Shown here one piece after another: positions 12,167-21,615 of a stretch of 60,941 nt of DNA. The stretch's first letter is position 1; every line of letters begins with the position of its first letter. Where the stretch lies: contig JAIQFH010000048.1 in assembly GCA_020073385.1 (NCBI GenBank), positions 1-60,941 of the forward strand. The letters are read 5' to 3'. The notes under the pieces are model-generated. The model saw nothing but the letters and a program-made list of their open reading frames with translations. It was not told where the DNA came from and did not search any database. Source of the DNA: Terriglobia bacterium. GTDB taxonomy: Bacteria > Acidobacteriota > Terriglobia > Terriglobales > Acidobacteriaceae. Position numbers and translations under genes: made by a program.

Positions 12167-13522
12167 TCACAAAGAATTAGCTTTCGCGATTTTTCCCAAC
12201 GTGCTCGCGCTCGGCTTCACAGTCCGCTTCTGGGTCTCGCGATCGACGGCGATCAGTCCGAACTTCGGTGTGTAGCCGAAGATCCATTCGAAATTGTCGA
12301 GCAAAGACCAGTGGATGTATCCGCGAACGTTGATGCCATCATCGATGCACCGCTTGACTCCGGCAAGGGCACGCCGGATGTACTCGACGCGGCGCGTGTC
12401 GTCTTCGGTGGCAACGCCGTTCTCGGTGACGATAACCGGCACTGCTGTCTCTTTCGCGGCAAGTCGAACGGTGTGCTCCAGCGATTCGGGATAGAACTCG
12501 TATCCCATCTGCGTGAGTTCGGCGCCTTGCGGTGGGGGAAGGGCCTTCGATGCGATTCGCGAACGGGTATACGTCTGCACTCCGATAAAGTCGTCTTGTT
12601 TGGCCAGCTTCAGCCATGGAACGTAAACATCTGCCTGCTTCTCCGCATAGCGGCTATCCGGGCCTTCTGGTTGGTCGTCTTCCATTGCGAGGGTCAGGCC
12701 CACAGGAATGTTCTTCGCAGACTTGATGGCGGATTTCGCCTTGGTGTGCGCCGCCATCATGTTCTCGCGGGATTTTTCCGCGTCACCAATCAGGAAACTG
12801 CTGAACTGCGGCGCATTGAGGTGCTGCATGAGGCCAGCCTTTTGCGCCGCCATGAGTCCTGCCAGATCCATTCCTGCCGGAGCATTGGGAAGATTGATCC
12901 AGTGAAACAAGTATGGGATGTCGGGCTCATTGAAAGTTGCGGCGTACGCTATGAGGTCGCCCAGCTGGGCCGTTGCTCTCTCGCAGTATCGTGCGAACAG
13001 ATCCGCCGACTCTGGATTCTCCCACGCTCCCTGATAGGCGAACCATCGCGGCAGGGTGAAATGGGAGTAGGTGACGAGCGGAGTCAGCCCGCGTTTATGG
13101 CATGCTTCCAGCATGCGCCGGTAGTGTTCCAGTTCGGCGCGCGAGAAAAACCCTTTCTCCGGTTCGATTCGCGCCCACTCAATCGAGAAGCGGTAGGCAT
13201 TGAAACCGAGGTCGGCGAGTTGGTTGATGTCCTGCTCGTAGAGGTGATAGTGGTCGCAGGCATCCCGCGACGGCTCCTTGTACATGGTGTTGGGAGCACG
13301 TTCGAGCAGCCAGTTGTCGCTGTTGACGTTGTTGCCTTCAACCTGGTGAGCGGCGGTGGCGGCTCCCCAAAGGAACTTCGGCGGAAACTTGGGAGACCCA
13401 GCGGATTTTACTTCGCCCGACAATGGTGGCTTGCCAGTTGAGGCGAGCAATCGTTCGCCTAGCCCGATTCCGAGGGCGAAGGTTGCGCCCCTCTGCATCC
13501 ACTCTCTGCGATTCATGTTCAT
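12167..13522 (-). CDS. exported beta-glucosidase, GH1 family
   Basis: A GH1 retaining glycosidase: the fold begins at FLWGAATAAHQVEG (49-63), the acid/base is E199 in ATFNEP, and the nucleophile is E367 in VTENGV. The C-terminal WSLLDNFEWIFGYTPKFGLIAVD is typical of the family. The N-terminus, NRREWMQRGATFALGIGLG, is a twin-arginine type signal, so the enzyme is probably exported folded. The frame offers two ATGs (13522 and 13516). It lies 19 bp after GH78 and 72 bp before GH106. A beta-glucosidase between two rhamnosidases fits stepwise removal of rhamnosyl-glucose from flavonoid or saponin glycosides; that substrate is inference. Confidence 0.9.
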   Translation of the reverse strand: MNMNRREWMQRGATFALGIGLGERLLASTGKPPLSGEVKSAGSPKFPPKFLWGAATAAHQVEGNNVNSDNWLLERAPNTMYKEPSRDACDHYHLYEQDINQLADLGFNAYRFSIEWARIEPEKGFFSRAELEHYRRMLEACHKRGLTPLVTYSHFTLPRWFAYQGAWENPESADLFARYCERATAQLGDLIAYAATFNEPDIPYLFHWINLPNAPAGMDLAGLMAAQKAGLMQHLNAPQFSSFLIGDAEKSRENMMAAHTKAKSAIKSAKNIPVGLTLAMEDDQPEGPDSRYAEKQADVYVPWLKLAKQDDFIGVQTYTRSRIASKALPPPQGAELTQMGYEFYPESLEHTVRLAAKETAVPVIVTENGVATEDDTRRVEYIRRALAGVKRCIDDGINVRGYIHWSLLDNFEWIFGYTPKFGLIAVDRETQKRTVKPSASTLGKIAKANSL

Positions 13523-13541
13523 GACGGTCCCGTGCTTCTGC

Positions 13542-16500
13542 TTACTGCACTTCGAAGTTATAGGTTCCTGAACCCACGTGGACTACGTTCTCGCCACCTT
13601 CCGATTGCGTGGTAACTGGTTTGCCGCTTTCGGTCACGTGCGCCCCCGCAATCACGGGGAGGAACACCTTCGCTGACGAGTTCGCCGGGATGACGACTCG
13701 CAATGAGAATGGGCCTGTTGGACTTCCCTTCCAGTCGCTAACGATCTTCCCGTAAACCGAGTCGTACTCGGCCCGTGCTGAAGGCATACGCGAATCCAGA
13801 TGCGGATGGACCACGATTTCTTTAAATCCGGGTCCGCTCAGGGTCGTGTCGATCCCGGCCGCGTAGCGATATACCCAGGCGATCACTGACCCGAAGGCGT
13901 AGTGGTTGTACGAGTTCATCGAGGGATCGCCGGTGTCGCCGTTCCAGCGCTCCCACCACGTGGTCGCCCCCTTGGAGAGCATGTAGCCCCACGATGGATA
14001 GGTCTCATTCAGCAACAGCCGATACGCGACATCGGACCGGCTGTGGTCCGCAAGAGTAAAGAGCAGGAACGGAGTGCCGAGGAATCCGGTCGACAGGTGC
14101 CAGTCATGCGCCTCGATGTCCTTTACGAGTTTTTCGACGAGCGCGGGTTCGAGCGATTCCGGCGCCATCTTTGTATAGAGCGCGACAACATAAGAGGTCT
14201 GCGTTCCGGTTCCGACTATCCCGTCATCTTTGATGTAAGTCTTCTGAAAAGCCGACCTGATATTCTGCACGACTTCGTCGTAGTGTTTGGCGTCGTCGTC
14301 CTTGCCCACCGCGTGCGCCATTTGCGACATCATGTTCGCAATCAACGCCCAATAAGCGGTTGCGAGCAGGTCTTTATTTGTGTTGGGATCGGGAGCCAGC
14401 CAATCCGCGAAGTTTGGCCCCACTCCGTTTTTGCGAATGAAATCGGGATTGCGGCTCTGGATGAATTCCATCCAGCGCTGCATCGCATCCCAGTTTTTTT
14501 CGATCACGGACTTGTCGGCGTACTGTACCCAGGTCGTCCACGGAACGATCACGCCCGCGTCACCCCATCCCGGAGCGCCGACCATGCCTTCATTCCACGC
14601 CGATGTACCCTCAGTCCCTCCTCCGCCAAATGGAAGTGTATTGGGAGAAACGTTGGTGAATGCTCCCTGGCTGGTTTGGGCATCGACGATGTCTTGAATG
14701 AACTTCTGCGAGAAGGCGGCAACGTCGAAGTTATAGCTACCAGTTCGCCAGAACACTCCGGCGTCGCCCATCCATCCCAGGCGCTCATCGCGCTGCGGGC
14801 AGTCGGTCGGGATGCTGAGGTAATTTCCCCGCTGGCCCCACAGGCCGATCTCCCACATGTGATTGACGAGGTCGCTGGAGGTCGTCAGCTTGGCCGCAGG
14901 CTCGCCACTGACGCTGCTCAGAACCTGTCCTTTGATCGCGTCCAGAGATGGCTTGCCGGGATATCCGGTCACCTCGACGTAGCGAAAGCCGTGAAAGGTG
15001 AAATGAGGCGCGAAGGTTTCTTCACTGCCGCCTTTGAGAATGTAGGTGTCAGTCGCGTCGGCGTTCCGCAAGTTTGCTGTGTAGATCGTGCCGTCTGGGT
15101 TCACGATTTCCGCGAACCGCAGGCGTACTTTCGTGCCCGCAGGCCCTTTCACTTTGAGCGTGACCCATCCGACCATGTTCTGGCCCATGTCGAAGACGTA
15201 GGCCCCATCCGGTAATTGCTTCACCTGTTTTGCCGACAGAGTGTCGATTATGCGCACGGGCGCTGTGATCTGGCTTGTGACAGCAATCGATGGCGCATCG
15301 GCGATCGACGCTGCGCTCCAGTGCGAATCGTCAAAGTTCGATTGTTGCCAGCCTGCATTTTCCTGGCGGGCATCGTAGGTCTCGCCACCATAAATCTGAG
15401 ATTCGAGAATGGGCGAAGCCGACGCTTTCCAGGAATCGTCGGTGATAACTACTTCATGAGTGCCGTCGGCGTAATTGAGTTCAAGCTGAGCCTGAAAGCG
15501 ATCCGGTGGAGTGAAGAAGTGCATCCCGACCCAGGTGAGTGGACTGCCGTACCAACCATCTCCTAGAAGGGCGCTGATCTGATTCTTCCCGCGATTTACA
15601 TACTCGGTGACGTCGTAGGTCTGATACAACACACGCTTGCGATAGTCGGTGAATTCGGGCGTAAGCACGTCACTGCCGACGCGGTTTCCGTTGAGGTACA
15701 CACGGTAGCTTCCTAGAGCAGTGACGTACAGGCGGGCGCCGCGAACTTGCTTCGACACATCCACGGTACGGCGGAAGGAGGCCGCGGGCTGAGGCAAGGG
15801 CCCGGGATCGCCGAGTCGCTTGTCGCCCACATCCGCGACGACATTGGCGGCCTGCGCTGATGAATCGTTCTCCGCGGAGGCTTGCCAGGTTTCTCCAGAC
15901 GGGAACCGTTTGATGGAGCCGTTCGCGTCAGTGATCTTTACCAGCGCCGCAAGCGCAGCTTTCGTATTCTTCGCGCCGGCATTTGGACCCCACTCCGGGA
16001 TCTCCGGGGCGGTGATCTTGATCTCCACAAGGTTGTCGCCAATCTTGAGTTCGTCGGCGATGTCCCGTCGATCGAACGTTCCCCATTCGTGTTTGTGGCC
16101 TACCTCGTTCCCGTTCACCGTTGCGGCGTAATCTCCACGCACTGCAAGAAACAACACTGCGGCGCGTGGTTTTTCCGAGAGGTGCACATTCAAATGAAAA
16201 TTTGCCGAACTTTTCGGAACTGCCGCGAGGGCATCCTGTCCTTTCACCCAAATCCAGCGGATATCCTTACGGTCTGCTTCGTCTTCCGGATTTTTCCAGC
16301 TGATCCACTTCGCCTTCCAATCTCCCGGATGGGGGAGGCCCATCTCCCACCACGCCTCTTCGACGGAGTCCGACGCCCTCCCCGACGCGTCCCAAACACG
16401 AACTTTCCAGTAGTAGCGCTTTCTCGATTCCAGAGCCGGGCCTTTATAAGTAATTCCGACCGACTCGTCTGAGTTTGTCTTTCCGCTGTCCCACACATCA

Positions 16501-16730
16501 GCCTTCGCTGCACGCAACCCATCCAACCTGCTGGCCACCGATACCTGGTAGGCGGCCTGCTTCCAATTGCGCTCGCTGCTGTCGCTTTGCCAGGAGAGTT
16601 GAGGAGCCGGTGCATCGATCCCGAGAGGGTTTTCCCGGTATTCACAGCGTAAGTGAACAGGTGCTGCCGAAGCAGCGCTTACCGTGACCGCAAGAGCGAT
16701 GAACATCTTAAGCAGAGTCGGGTGGTTCAA
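13542..16730 (-). CDS. secreted alpha-L-rhamnosidase, GH78 family
   Basis: A 1062-aa multidomain rhamnosidase. The N-terminal fibronectin-like part has RCEYRENPLGIDAPAPQLSW, followed by beta-sandwich domains (ARLYVTALGSYRVYLNGNRVGSDVLTPEFTDY), and the (alpha/alpha)6 catalytic part has the signature IPTDCPQRDERLGWMGD, whose acidic residues include the general acid in this family. Later motifs WWERWNGD and NSYNHYAFGSV are also typical. The start is a TTG at 16730 with AGGAG 6 bp upstream and a short signal peptide (LFIALAVTVSAASAAP-like). It heads the glycosidase operon; the 315 bp upstream hold operator-like sequences. Confidence 0.92.
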   Translation of the reverse strand: MNHPTLLKMFIALAVTVSAASAAPVHLRCEYRENPLGIDAPAPQLSWQSDSSERNWKQAAYQVSVASRLDGLRAAKADVWDSGKTNSDESVGITYKGPALESRKRYYWKVRVWDASGRASDSVEEAWWEMGLPHPGDWKAKWISWKNPEDEADRKDIRWIWVKGQDALAAVPKSSANFHLNVHLSEKPRAAVLFLAVRGDYAATVNGNEVGHKHEWGTFDRRDIADELKIGDNLVEIKITAPEIPEWGPNAGAKNTKAALAALVKITDANGSIKRFPSGETWQASAENDSSAQAANVVADVGDKRLGDPGPLPQPAASFRRTVDVSKQVRGARLYVTALGSYRVYLNGNRVGSDVLTPEFTDYRKRVLYQTYDVTEYVNRGKNQISALLGDGWYGSPLTWVGMHFFTPPDRFQAQLELNYADGTHEVVITDDSWKASASPILESQIYGGETYDARQENAGWQQSNFDDSHWSAASIADAPSIAVTSQITAPVRIIDTLSAKQVKQLPDGAYVFDMGQNMVGWVTLKVKGPAGTKVRLRFAEIVNPDGTIYTANLRNADATDTYILKGGSEETFAPHFTFHGFRYVEVTGYPGKPSLDAIKGQVLSSVSGEPAAKLTTSSDLVNHMWEIGLWGQRGNYLSIPTDCPQRDERLGWMGDAGVFWRTGSYNFDVAAFSQKFIQDIVDAQTSQGAFTNVSPNTLPFGGGGTEGTSAWNEGMVGAPGWGDAGVIVPWTTWVQYADKSVIEKNWDAMQRWMEFIQSRNPDFIRKNGVGPNFADWLAPDPNTNKDLLATAYWALIANMMSQMAHAVGKDDDAKHYDEVVQNIRSAFQKTYIKDDGIVGTGTQTSYVVALYTKMAPESLEPALVEKLVKDIEAHDWHLSTGFLGTPFLLFTLADHSRSDVAYRLLLNETYPSWGYMLSKGATTWWERWNGDTGDPSMNSYNHYAFGSVIAWVYRYAAGIDTTLSGPGFKEIVVHPHLDSRMPSARAEYDSVYGKIVSDWKGSPTGPFSLRVVIPANSSAKVFLPVIAGAHVTESGKPVTTQSEGGENVVHVGSGTYNFEVQ

Positions 16731-16881
16731 GCGATTCTCCTGTCGGGATCGAGCAAGGCTGTGACGACATTCGCTGTGTCATGAGGAGCAGACGCAAACA
16801 TGACTGCTTTATAGGCGAATGGGCGGGATGTTTTCACCGGGCGGGCACTCGTGTCAACTTGCGAACTCCCGTTTCCTGGCA

Positions 16882-17014
16882 TTTCGCGGTGTAAAAACCA
16901 CTGGCAGTCGATACCGCCAAAAGCTCGGTTGACCATGCAGAAATGGCGTGATTGGAATTAGCGAGGTCCTTTCGGGTTTCTGGTACAGGTCGGGCCTCAT
17001 TTCGCATTGCAGAA
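16882..17014 (-). promoter_or_regulatory. upstream region of the glycosidase operon with two operator-like sites
   Basis: The 315 bp between the GH78 start and the isomerase stop contain no gene. Two sites stand out: TTTCGC-GGT-GTAAAA at 16882 and TTTCGC-ATT-GCAGAA at 17000, both resembling the palindrome TTTYGC-N3-GCGAAA found perfect at 27104. The same pair, in the same order and about 125 bp apart, is upstream of the TonB receptor gene. Binding by the regulator at 25558 is inferred. Confidence 0.5.
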
Positions 17015-17045
17015 CAGCGGACTTAGAGACAATTGAGCCTTGGCT

Positions 17046-18482
17046 TTAACACACCTGAACGCATTCCATCCCGAGTAGAGCAGCGAGTTTCTTCAGCTTG
17101 CTGGAAACGTGTCCTACCCCCACCGCACAGTGATGCGCCGGACCATGCGCGTTCCACTCATTCAGGAAACTTCTCGCTCCTAGAGAGAACCTGTACCGGC
17201 TATTGGTGTTGCCTATTTCCAGAATCGGTCCGGGCACAGACTCTCCTTCGGCTGTCAGCAACTTGAGTTTGCCGTCCACCGTCTGCCCGATGGAAAGCAA
17301 AGTCACTGGACCATGCTTCACAGACATCTCCACCGAGAGTCCGTGGCCCACCTTGCCGTGATATACATCCAACGGTCGAACTTTGGTCTTTCCCTGTGCG
17401 ATCGCAATATGTCCCGGGCCATCGTGTCCCATCAGGACGACATTGTCGTTGTAATCCACAGCGTAGTATTCGGTGAAGGAACCTCCGACGCCGAATGTGT
17501 CGAGTATCTTCATGGCCTGAACATTCTTGATTTCGTACTCTCCGGCCACAGGTACGCCACGCGCGGTCAGCAAGCTCGTACCCAGGATGATCGAACTGAT
17601 CGCGTCCTCGTTTTCCGTACTTCCCACGCCTTTGTGGTAGTAGGCGAGCGAGCCTAGATTGTGGCGCTCGACCAAACGATCCAGAGCCACAGAAGTGCGA
17701 GCAGCACGAAGCAGTTCGTCCTTGAAACAATCGGGCTGTACATCGAAGGCAGTCCTGAACTCTGTGACCTTGCGACTCGCATCCGCTTCACTGACGTCGC
17801 GTCGCAGGGCGGCCAGTTCTTCTACTTCGAGGATCTCGATGTGGCCTCCGAAGTAAGCGCATTGCTGTGTGAGATCGGAATAGATATCGAGCATGCCTCC
17901 GTAGTAGTGGCCCATCAGCCCAAGACGGTTGTGTTCCATGACCTGGGCTACGCGGGCAGCTTCGATCCAATCGGAAATCTCAGCCCAGGCGACAGGATCG
18001 TCATCGAGCGTTCCGGTGACCTGAAAGAATGGAATGCGGCAGCGATTGAATACGTTCGCGATCTCTGGAACGGGGCAGGCTTGGCAGAAGGCAAGCCACT
18101 CGCCGGTCATCTGAGTGCGGTCTTTGAGGCGATTGAATCGCTCATAGTCAATGGCAGGTGCAGGTGAGAGGTTCAAAATGATGATCGGCACTTTCGCGCG
18201 GCGGACGGCCGGAAGGACGGTCGAGGAGAGAGCATAGGTCGTGACGAGCAGAAAGATCAGATCAACATCTGCTTGGCGAAATTGATGTCCCGCTGCAAAG
18301 GACTTCTCGGGAGTGTCGATGAGTCCTAGATTGACTACCTTCACCCGACGACTCTCAAGCTTTCGTGCCACTTGCTCAGTGAATCCAACAAGCCTATCTC
18401 TGAGTCCCGGGAACTGTTCCCAGTACGCATCCAAACCGATGCCGAAGAGTCCGACCTTGAGTTGATCGTCTGACGAATTCAT
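17046..18482 (-). CDS. sugar isomerase of the L-fucose/L-arabinose isomerase family
   Basis: The 478-aa protein begins KVGLFGIGLDAYWEQFPGLRDRL, the Rossmann-like start seen in AraA/FucI-like isomerases. It contains the metal/active-site region YHKGVGSTENEDAISSIILGTSLLTARGVPVAGEYEIKNVQAMKI and GGSFTEYYAVDYNDNVVLMGHDGPGH, whose Glu and His residues line up with the Mn-binding set of arabinose isomerase. The final histidines (GPAHHCAVGVGH) also fit. The exact substrate is not readable; in this locus an aldose from rhamnose-rich pectin or flavonoid glycosides is likely. It stands alone on the minus strand with an operator-like palindrome 95 bp upstream (18577). Confidence 0.82.
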   Translation of the reverse strand: MNSSDDQLKVGLFGIGLDAYWEQFPGLRDRLVGFTEQVARKLESRRVKVVNLGLIDTPEKSFAAGHQFRQADVDLIFLLVTTYALSSTVLPAVRRAKVPIIILNLSPAPAIDYERFNRLKDRTQMTGEWLAFCQACPVPEIANVFNRCRIPFFQVTGTLDDDPVAWAEISDWIEAARVAQVMEHNRLGLMGHYYGGMLDIYSDLTQQCAYFGGHIEILEVEELAALRRDVSEADASRKVTEFRTAFDVQPDCFKDELLRAARTSVALDRLVERHNLGSLAYYHKGVGSTENEDAISSIILGTSLLTARGVPVAGEYEIKNVQAMKILDTFGVGGSFTEYYAVDYNDNVVLMGHDGPGHIAIAQGKTKVRPLDVYHGKVGHGLSVEMSVKHGPVTLLSIGQTVDGKLKLLTAEGESVPGPILEIGNTNSRYRFSLGARSFLNEWNAHGPAHHCAVGVGHVSSKLKKLAALLGMECVQVC

Positions 18483-18576
18483 TCTGAAAATGCCCCGTTA
18501 AGCAAGACCTGTGAACCGGGAAGCATAGTCCGTGGCCGTCCGAGCGACAAGCCTGCCGCGCCCACCCGAAGCGGCA

Positions 18577-18591
18577 TTTCGAAGTGCGAAA
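18577..18591. promoter_or_regulatory. operator-like palindrome between isomerase and GH39 genes
   Basis: TTTCGA-AGT-GCGAAA differs by one base per arm from the perfect TTTCGC-N3-GCGAAA copy before rhaI. It sits in the 342-bp divergent intergenic region, 95 bp before the isomerase start and 234 bp before the GH39 start, where it could serve both promoters. I see no other feature in that region. Confidence 0.5.
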
Positions 18592-18824
18592 CGCACGAGT
18601 CGATACCGAAAGAACTTCGAAAAGTGGCGGTTCTTGATGTCATGCTCTTCGCACAAGGATTCGCTGGCAAAGAGCATGTTGTACCGCTTCGATGCCCTTC
18701 CCCCATTGTTTCTTATGACGAAATCGGATTCACTCTGTAGATTGAGCGTTGACGTCGAGCACAGTCTGGTGCAGCATTCGATGCTTGCCGATTGAGACGC
18801 GTTCGATGTCACTGGAGGAATTGC

Positions 18825-20336
18825 ATGAGCATTCGGTTGGCATTACAAATAATGACGAACACCACTGTTCTCATATTCTGCGCTTTGGCTTCCTCTGCTC
18901 AGGAACAACCCGTAAGAGTGACGCCGCATTGGGATAAGGTCATCCACACTTCCCAAACAACCCCGACGCTGCAGGTTGTGGTCAATCCTCCTCTGCAGCG
19001 GGGCACACCGGTGCATGACAACGCGTTCAAGGTGCTCCACGATCTCGGAGCAGACTATGTGCGTTACGTTCCATGGCTTCCGTATCCGAAGCTCGGGGTC
19101 GCGGAACTGGAACCTCCAACGGATGGCAAAACGTCCTGGGATTTTACCCCGATCGATCCCATGACCATCGACTTTCTGGAAGCGACGAAGGGACACTCCG
19201 TCATTCTCAACTTCAGCACCATCCCGCAATGGATGTACAGGACCGACAAACCGGTCGAATATCCTGCCGATCCATCGCAAGTGACTTGGAGTTACGAACA
19301 GGGCACGGAGCTCCGCGATCCCAGCATGAAGGAAGTCGCCGACTATTTTGCCCGGCTTGTCTCGTGGTACACGCAGGGTGGCTTCACTGATGAATTTGGC
19401 AAGCGTCACGAGTCTGGATACCACTATTCGATCCCGTACTGGGAAGTACTCAACGAAATCGATTTCGAGCACCACATTTCCCCAGAAACCTACACCAAGC
19501 TGTATGACGAAGTCGTCTTGGCAATGAAGAAGGATCAGCCCGATATGAAGTTCGTCGGAATGGCATTGGCTATGCCCATCGAACCGCACTACTTTGAGTA
19601 TTTTCTAGATCACAAGAACCACAAGCCTGGCGTGCCATTGGATTTCATCTCCTACCACTTCTATGCGGTTCCTTCGATCGACGAGACCCCGGAAGTGGAG
19701 CAGTTCACGTATTTCGCTCAGGCCGACGGATTCCTCAAGACGGTTCGCTACATCGAGGCAATCCGGAAGCGGTTGTCTCCGGAGACGAAGACGACGATCG
19801 ACGAGCTCGGCGTGATTTCGGCTGACGATCTTGCTCAAGGTACTCCAGGACACGTGGCTCAGCCAATTCCAAATTCCTACTGGAACCTGGCGAGCGCGAT
19901 GTATGCGTACCTCTTCGGGGAGCTTACGCAAATCGGCATCGATGTTGCGGGAGAGTCACAGCTTGTCGGATTTCCCACGCAATTCCCCAGCGTCTCTATG
20001 GTCGATTGGAATGACGGGAAGCCAAATGCGCGCTTCTGGGTGCTCAAGCTGCTTCACGACAACTTCGGCCCAGGCGACAAGCAGGTCGAGATTGAGACCG
20101 CGCCCAACAATCCGTATGTATACTCTCTGGCCTTCGTCACGCACGACGGCAAACACCGCGTGCTCCTGGTTAACAAGCGTGATCGTAAATTCGATGTTGC
20201 GGTAACAGGCGCGAGCGGCGGACAACTGGAATATGTCGACCAAACCACCGGCTTCCAGCCTGCAGCCATGACGAAGCTGGGTAGCGACACGACAAGTTTA
20301 GGCGGATATTCTGTGGCAATTGTGACGCTACCCTAG
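18825..20336 (+). CDS. secreted GH39-like glycosidase (beta-xylosidase family)
   Basis: The ATG at 18825 is chosen because GGAGGA lies 5 bp upstream and it begins a signal peptide (ending IFCALASSAQ); an upstream in-frame start is weaker. The 503-aa product has a TIM-barrel pattern of GH39: LHDLGADYVRYVPWLPYPKLGVAELE, the acid/base glutamate in YWEVLNEIDF, DFISYHFYAVP, and a later TTIDELGVIS strand that supplies a plausible nucleophile glutamate. A small C-terminal beta-domain (VYSLAFVTHDGKHRVLLVNKRDRKF) follows. The substrate could be a xyloside, arabinoside or rhamnoside. It converges on the TPR gene with 11 bp between stops. Confidence 0.75.
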   Translation: MSIRLALQIMTNTTVLIFCALASSAQEQPVRVTPHWDKVIHTSQTTPTLQVVVNPPLQRGTPVHDNAFKVLHDLGADYVRYVPWLPYPKLGVAELEPPTDGKTSWDFTPIDPMTIDFLEATKGHSVILNFSTIPQWMYRTDKPVEYPADPSQVTWSYEQGTELRDPSMKEVADYFARLVSWYTQGGFTDEFGKRHESGYHYSIPYWEVLNEIDFEHHISPETYTKLYDEVVLAMKKDQPDMKFVGMALAMPIEPHYFEYFLDHKNHKPGVPLDFISYHFYAVPSIDETPEVEQFTYFAQADGFLKTVRYIEAIRKRLSPETKTTIDELGVISADDLAQGTPGHVAQPIPNSYWNLASAMYAYLFGELTQIGIDVAGESQLVGFPTQFPSVSMVDWNDGKPNARFWVLKLLHDNFGPGDKQVEIETAPNNPYVYSLAFVTHDGKHRVLLVNKRDRKFDVAVTGASGGQLEYVDQTTGFQPAAMTKLGSDTTSLGGYSVAIVTLP

Positions 20337-20347
20337 ATGCATGGGGC

Positions 20348-21544
20348 TCATTGCGCGGCTGGTTCGACTTCCTGCTTCGTCACCTCTCGGGGAGAGAATA
20401 CCGGTTCCAGTCCGCGCTGCTGGCTCGATCTGTCATGCAAGCGCCGGTATTCGGCCAATGCCTTTTCCTGCTCGATATTGTTGCCCAGCGCCTTCTGAAT
20501 CTGGGCCAGCCGATACCAGCCGACTTCATTTTCGGGATCGATGGCAACCGCCCGCTGCGCATGGATCACGGCCTGGCCGTTCAGTTTCTTGGCCTGCAAC
20601 ACTGCCGCGAGTCCCAGTTGTGCCTCGGGGAAATCGGGATAGTGTTGCAACGCCTGTTCGAAGTATTGTTGCGCCTCGTCGAATCGATTGGCCTTGCGGC
20701 GGAGTTCGCCAAGTTCGTACGCGGAATTGGCATTTGCTGGATCGATCTGTAGTTCCTGCTCGAATTCCTTTTCCGCGGCCGTAAGATCTTCCGCCGAGTG
20801 GCGCTGCCAATATCGCCCAAGCAAACTTCGGCCGATGCGGTAGCGGATCCCCGGCCGCTGAGGCTCCAATTTCAGCACTTCGTTGTATTCCGGGATTGCC
20901 TGATCGTAAGAACCCTGGCTCTCGTGCGCTTCCGCCGCCGCAAGATGTTTCCAAACCGAGGTAGGCGCGACTTGCGCCAACTTCTCCATGGTGAGGAAGG
21001 CGAAGTTCCCATAGATCTTTCCGGTCTGATAAAGGATCTCCGGATCGTCAGGGAATATTCGATTCAACTCCATCGCAACTTCGACCGCCTTGTCGTCTTT
21101 CTTCAGGCCGGTGTAAGCACGCTGCAATTCCAGGCCGCACATGCGTTTGATCTCAGTGTCGGAAGAATGATAAAGGCATCTTTCCAGTCCAGAGACGGCT
21201 TCCTTGTAACGACCAAGTTCTGAGAGCGACATGGCGAGAAGGTTGTCACTCTTAGTCAGGCCAGGTTTTAACTTGAGTGCCTGATGCAAGGCGGGCACCG
21301 CCTGCTCGAACTTCCGTTCCTGAAAGTAGATGAGACCGAGGTTCGCATGCACCTCAGCCATCGCCGGCTCAAGCTTACGCAGCTTCTCGAAGGCTTTCTC
21401 GGCATCGGCATAACGCCCGGCGGCAAGCGCGGATTGGCCTTCTTCGGCGTAGCGTTCGACAGAACTGTTTTCTTGCGCGACACCCGCACGTGCGGCGAAG
21501 ACCAGTACTACCAAAATGCAGCCCAATACCAGTTGGCGCTTCAC
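20348..21544 (-). CDS. secreted tetratricopeptide-repeat protein
   Basis: A 398-aa protein with a signal peptide (MKRQLVLGCILVVLVFAARAGVAQ) and about eight TPR units, for example YADAEKAFEKLRKLEPAMAEVHANLGLIYFQ and YDQAIPEYNEVLKLEPQRPG. TPR solenoids are protein-interaction scaffolds. In Acidobacteriota such genes often follow a TonB receptor in carbohydrate loci, as here, but a strong intrinsic terminator lies between the two genes, so co-expression would require read-through or a separate promoter. It has no catalytic motif. Confidence 0.85.
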   Translation of the reverse strand: MKRQLVLGCILVVLVFAARAGVAQENSSVERYAEEGQSALAAGRYADAEKAFEKLRKLEPAMAEVHANLGLIYFQERKFEQAVPALHQALKLKPGLTKSDNLLAMSLSELGRYKEAVSGLERCLYHSSDTEIKRMCGLELQRAYTGLKKDDKAVEVAMELNRIFPDDPEILYQTGKIYGNFAFLTMEKLAQVAPTSVWKHLAAAEAHESQGSYDQAIPEYNEVLKLEPQRPGIRYRIGRSLLGRYWQRHSAEDLTAAEKEFEQELQIDPANANSAYELGELRRKANRFDEAQQYFEQALQHYPDFPEAQLGLAAVLQAKKLNGQAVIHAQRAVAIDPENEVGWYRLAQIQKALGNNIEQEKALAEYRRLHDRSSQQRGLEPVFSPREVTKQEVEPAAQ

Positions 21545-21559
21545 GTGCGAGTGTACCTC

Positions 21560-21590
21560 AAAAATACCGCCAGCCAGGCTGGGCTGGCGG
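21560..21590 (-). terminator. intrinsic terminator after the TonB receptor gene
   Basis: On the minus strand a perfect 9-bp GC-rich stem (CCGCCAGCC with GGCTGGCGG, six-base loop) is followed by TATTTTTG. It ends 26 bp after the receptor stop and lies just before the TPR start at 21544, so it either ends the receptor transcript or lowers TPR expression relative to it. Confidence 0.8.
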
Positions 21591-21615
21591 GTCTTCCCTC
21601 CTTCGTGGCAGGAGA

